The position numbers were made by a program, and so were the translations under genes. Of a stretch of 64,000 nt of DNA, positions 60,170 to 64,000 are shown piece by piece (the first letter of the stretch is position 1; each line of letters begins with the position of its first letter). This DNA comes from Hetaerina americana (taxonomy: Eukaryota; Arthropoda; Insecta; Odonata; Calopterygidae). The stretch lies in the NCBI GenBank assembly GCA_022747635.1, contig JAKTNV010000014.1, positions 6,507,110 through 6,571,109 of the forward strand, written 5' to 3'. The notes beneath the pieces are model-generated. The model saw only the letters and a program-made list of their open reading frames with translations. It did not search any database and was not told the DNA's origin.

Positions 60170-60480
60170 CGAATGTAGTAAAGAATAGAGAATGTAGAGA
60201 GAAAATCGGAAGAGTTAAGTTTGAAGCATAGCGGGCGAAGAGAGGAAGTTGCTGTGGGAAATTCGTAGGCAGTAAAAGTGGACGGAGAAAATATTAAGAG
60301 GTAGTGGTATGCTGTAAGCCGTGGTAGAAGAGAGGACTTGGGTAAGCGAGATAGAGGGAGGAAGAGACTGGCCTTTTGTATAGCCATCTTGAAGGAAAAT
60401 AGAAGCTACGAAGAAATAAGAAAGAAAATATTCTAATAGAAAAACAAAAGAAATTTCTGGCAATATGTAGAAATAAATAG
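60170..60480 (+). mobile_element. RTE-like LINE, C-terminal fragment G (pseudogene)
   Basis: Shifted frames give EIRRQ*KWTEKILRGSGML, then RDRGRKRLAFCIAILKE and NRSYEEIRKKIF before a stop. The layout (RxGRKRLxF, LKExRSYEE) is the C-terminus of an RTE-type ORF, of the same subfamily as fragment F (19138-19545). It lies in the same orientation about 80 bp after fragment C, so two subfamilies have inserted side by side. Confidence 0.7.
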
Positions 60481-61160
60481 ATAGTCTTTAGGGAATGCAA
60501 TAAAAACAATCTTTATTAGACAGACTACCTTAAATTAATGCGCATTTTTACATTGACTACAATCGAAATGATGAAGGAGTTGTTGAATTAAAAGTCCGAT
60601 TGAACGTAATCAACAAGAAGGCGAAGCTCGACTGAACGCAACTTAGGCTCCTTTGAATTGGCATAATTACATAAATTAGTGTACGCATTTAATTTACTAT
60701 GGTGTGGCTGCACATTGCGGGTCCGGGAAGCTATCTTAGATGGTTAAATAAAACTGTGAATGCGCGATAGACGAGGAAACGCTTCGGATTCAAAGGCAGA
60801 GAAGAATTTACACTCACCTAAACTGGAATTAAGAGAACATTTAAAGGTAAAGCATGCGACTATTTGCATGAGAAACTCGAAAAACAATTCAATGTTCATA
60901 CTGGCTGAGACACCTTATGACATTACCTCAATATTTGCACGTACTCCGTATTTATTATCATTCAAACTTGTGCGTCGTGTACCATACCCCACTATCGGAG
61001 AAATTAAAAACTCAGATACATTCTTTTTCGCCAAAATTTATGGATAAATTGCTCCATTTCAGCTTCTCCAGCAGAGAATTAATTTTATTAACTTAATTTG
61101 GCATGTCTTTAAGATGTAGATTCAACTGAGTTGAAATTTATACTGGATGATCCATGAAGC
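60481..61160. other. AT-rich spacer, nothing recognised
   Basis: A 95-codon plus-strand frame (60760-61047) without motif. ACTACCTT at about 60525 echoes the RTE 3' end but is too short to call. Confidence 0.4.
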
Positions 61161-62700
61161 ATCCCAGATTAAAACCGAGGGAGGCCGAAAGCGCCTAACT
61201 GCATTATGGCCCAAAAGGGATGGTGATTAGGAGAAATATTTGAGTGGACTTCGCACTGAACAAGAAGGGGAATACTAAAGGAGCGAGAAAGGGAAGGAAA
61301 GGTAGGGGATGGAAAGGTGGGAATGCAGGGGAAGGTAGGGAGAGACCCTTCCCCTCCTCCACCCACCCACGACGATACACATCCCCGCGCGCGCGTTGGG
61401 AAGATGGCGGCCGGAGGGGAAGGAATGGAAGGAAGGAGAACAAGATTTCAATCTCTCGGATCCTGAGTTTCCGCCAGAGACGCAAGAGACTGGAAAAGGA
61501 GGAGGAGGAAGAGGAAGAGAAGAAGCCTTTAGTCCGCGGGGGTTTTTAAATGGATACCCGCAAAAGGTTCTAAAAGTGGCGCCCGCACTGGGATGATGGG
61601 TATAAAAAATAAGGAAAATAAAAGGAGGATTCTCTAGAGCGAGCCTTTGGGGAGCGGAGAGGGGGAGTGGCGGAAGAAAGACGGGAAGCGGGGAGGAGGG
61701 GGGTTGGGAGCGGGGGTGAAGATTTAAGGAGGGAGAGAAAATGGAGAAATCTTAAAGCTTTCCTCCGCATTCCTTACCTTAACCCTCATACCCGGCCTTC
61801 CTCTTTGCTCCCTTATGGGGGAGGGGAGTAGAGACCATTGTCCCAGACTCCCCAAACTGAGATGTACCGTTTTTAAGGTGGGCGCGAGGGACCGGAGACT
61901 GCGGCGTCCTCAGCTCCGGTTTGCGTCATTTTGCGTGCGTCAATCGGTTAGCCGCGTAGTGACCTTCAAATGTTTTCTATCCTTCCCCACATTTCCTCAT
62001 CCTTGTCTCTTTACAACTTATCCTTCTCCACACGCTCCTATCTAAGGTTGAGATCCTTCCCACACATACACCCCAAAAATTTATACATATATGAACATAT
62101 GTAAGATTATACAAACATCATATCAGTACATATTTATAAATATTTTTTCAATCATTTCCTCCATGTCCCCTTTAAACCTTTCCCTCAGTTATTCCCTTGG
62201 CCTAAACCCAATCCATCAGGGTCGGGCATCAATCTCTTTTTATTCCTTTAGCCCAGTGTTGAAACCTTTGGTCTGGAAACGATTCATCATTCCCGTGGCC
62301 CTGAGACCCGCTGATTTTTTGGGAACGAACGAAGAGGGTTGGGAGGGGAAGGGAGAGGAGGGATTTGGAGGGGAGGATTGTGTGGGAAAAAAGGGGAGGA
62401 GGAGAATCGTTTCCGACCCTTTATCTCTCACTCCCCTCCAGTCCTCCTCCCACGGCGATTGTTTTCTCATTTTTTTCTCTAATCGCTCATTTGTTTCTTG
62501 GTTTCGCGGTGGAAAGCGGACCCAGGATCAAGATTACGGCTGAGCCATCTCTTTGCTGAGAAGGGTGTTGAGCGTAAAACCAGCTCCGTGAACACGGATA
62601 TATATCCTTGTTGTTTGGATGGTTTTAAAGGAGCGGCATTTTTTGGCGAGAGTAATGTGGTGGGCACTAACTTCAGGATTGATCACACTCCTCGAGGTGT
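61161..62700. other. GC-rich island 11, strand-skewed
   Basis: G/A-rich at 61255-61345 and 61480-61740, with a CGCGCGCGCG run at about 61386-61395, a YY1-type site (separate entry) and further skewed sequence to about 62560. Frames up to 150 codons are open on both strands without recognisable motifs. This is the most promoter-like island in the window, but no exon can be identified beside it. Confidence 0.4.
61401..61412 (+). promoter_or_regulatory. YY1/Pho-type site
   Basis: AAGATGGCGGCC is the classic strong YY1 (Pleiohomeotic) site, often found around transcription starts of housekeeping genes. It lies just after a CGCGCGCGCG run in a GC-rich block. The match is exact. Function is inferred only from motif and setting. 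Confidence 0.35.
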
Positions 62701-64000
62701 AGTCTAGGGAACGGCAATGAAGGGGTGTGCTATAAGGACCCGAAGCCGGAAGGAAATCGAAGGAGCTGAAATATCTTAAGTACTCATTCTTGCTTATCGC
62801 GGAGAAAGGGCATGGTATGAGATTATTCTCCGCAATTTAAGTTTTATACTGTTCAACTTGTCAAAGATTCCACACAATTTCGTAAATAAACGAGTATATA
62901 TGGGTAGCTACGTTGCTGACTGAAGAAGAGTGTTCTCTGAAAAAATTCTACCGTTCGAGCAAGCTTTGGTGGAATAATATTTAAATTAACTGTAATACAG
63001 ATTACACATTTCTATCAAATTATTCACAAAGCTGAATAATTTTGGTTTGAAAGCGTGTGGAATATTAATATATCCTCAATATAACGAAAGGAATGCTGAC
63101 GATAGTTTATAACTTATTCATTTGTGTACTCTATGAATGGTGAAAAGGGAAATGTTACTGAAGTAAATATAGTATTGGGTGCATTACGGCTGAATCATAT
63201 GCTCCTACTAACCAAATTAAAACCGGATCAATTGAGTATCGTGGTATCGTAATAATGTTGAGATGAATAATGACTGATACAATCAACGGGAGAAGTAATT
63301 AATGAAGTACTGCTCCTGAAAACATTTCACAAAATATTACGGTATTAGTTCAAGATCTAATATATCACTGTTTTTCCTGACAAACTACTCAAATCAAAAA
63401 GATTGAACTTATACTACTTCTAAACATATTCTCCTATTGAACTAAAGTGTTTTTCACAAAGTCAAATCCATGATTTAGTGACTACCGAGATCGCTTCTGT
63501 AGAAAGGATCTCTTTTACCCACCAGAAAAACCGACTGGTCCCTGCAACCATGGACTTCTTGGGAACAAAGTCACGTTACAACGTTACTTGGCCTTCTTTT
63601 TCAACTTTCACGTGCCTGCAAATGCACAAATCTATAATGCCAGTACACCGCTTGCCTCTCACTCAATTGACGATGAATATCGATGGGTGTTCAAACCACT
63701 CTAATGGGGAAAACGGAGAACAAGCAATACTTTGCACTAAACAACGCCATTTTAAGAATTAAACACGCATGCTTCAAGAGTTTAAATTACAGGTGTTAGA
63801 ATGATAGAGAAGTTGGCAGAATGTGCTTAAATTATTTACTTGAAATCAAGTAAAGTCAACTGTCAACACAGTTGATCGCTGTCTAGGTGTCAACTATAGT
63901 GCAGACAAATCATTTACTATTCACAGTGTACAGAAATTAAGTACTTACAGGGTGTGTTCCAAAGAAATGCAATTAAATTTACCCCCTATTGGTCAAAGTG
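62701..64000. other. AT-rich stretch, nothing recognised
   Basis: A 94-codon plus-strand frame at 63478-63762 has ordinary composition (for example NIDGCSNHSNGENGEQA) but no known motif. No repeat copy or RNA gene seen. Confidence 0.4.

Overview
The window looks like non-genic DNA from an animal with a large, repeat-rich genome, most likely an arthropod and probably an insect. This is inferred from the element types: RTE-like and CR1/Jockey-like LINE fragments, Penelope-type hammerhead motifs, tRNA-like SINE heads, and long (TA)n and (CA)n tracts on an AT-rich background. I recognise no host protein-coding exon, no intact tRNA or rRNA gene, no CRISPR array and nothing bacterial. The species cannot be named from the sequence alone.

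Layout. (1) 1-10.9 kb is AT-rich. It holds two GC-rich islands (about 3.0-3.2 and 7.9-8.3 kb), a SINE-like repeat next to a truncated RTE 3' end (3.5-4.0 kb), and a near-perfect 176-bp palindrome with a hammerhead-like core and 12-bp flanking direct repeats (6.75-6.99 kb). (2) 10.9-24.4 kb holds GC-rich islands, a 189-codon unassigned ORF, an RTE relic on the minus strand (19.1-19.5 kb) and a CR1/Jockey-type LINE relic (22.9-23.7 kb). (3) 24.5-29.1 kb is a nest of elements separated by (TA)n tracts: two copies of a foldback family, a SINE-like repeat, an RTE endonuclease fragment, a second inverted repeat with a hammerhead-like core, and two RTE 3' ends. (4) 32-40.8 kb holds a decayed RTE copy of another subfamily (32.1-32.8 kb), a LINE tail (37.3-37.8 kb) and the best-preserved element, a 5'-truncated RTE-like LINE on the minus strand (39.57-40.80 kb, 293-codon open frame with reverse-transcriptase motifs). 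(5) 43-56.7 kb holds two related LINE relics, a third hammerhead-like motif between two TA tracts (45.4-45.7 kb), a large GC-rich island (49.4-50.6 kb), and a second SINE-like plus RTE 3'-end pair (52.3-53.1 kb). (6) 58-62.7 kb is mostly GC-rich, purine/pyrimidine-skewed sequence with two more RTE 3' ends at 59.7-60.5 kb.

No genes work together here. The biology is mobile-element biology: autonomous LINEs that left mostly 5'-truncated copies, short elements bordered by TA microsatellites, and Penelope-like or retrozyme-like units whose hammerhead helix III is self-complementary in all three copies, which suggests they act as dimers.

All calls come from reading the sequence and its translations by eye. 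No alignment, structure prediction or database search was run. Copy boundaries are approximate to about 10-30 bp unless stated otherwise.
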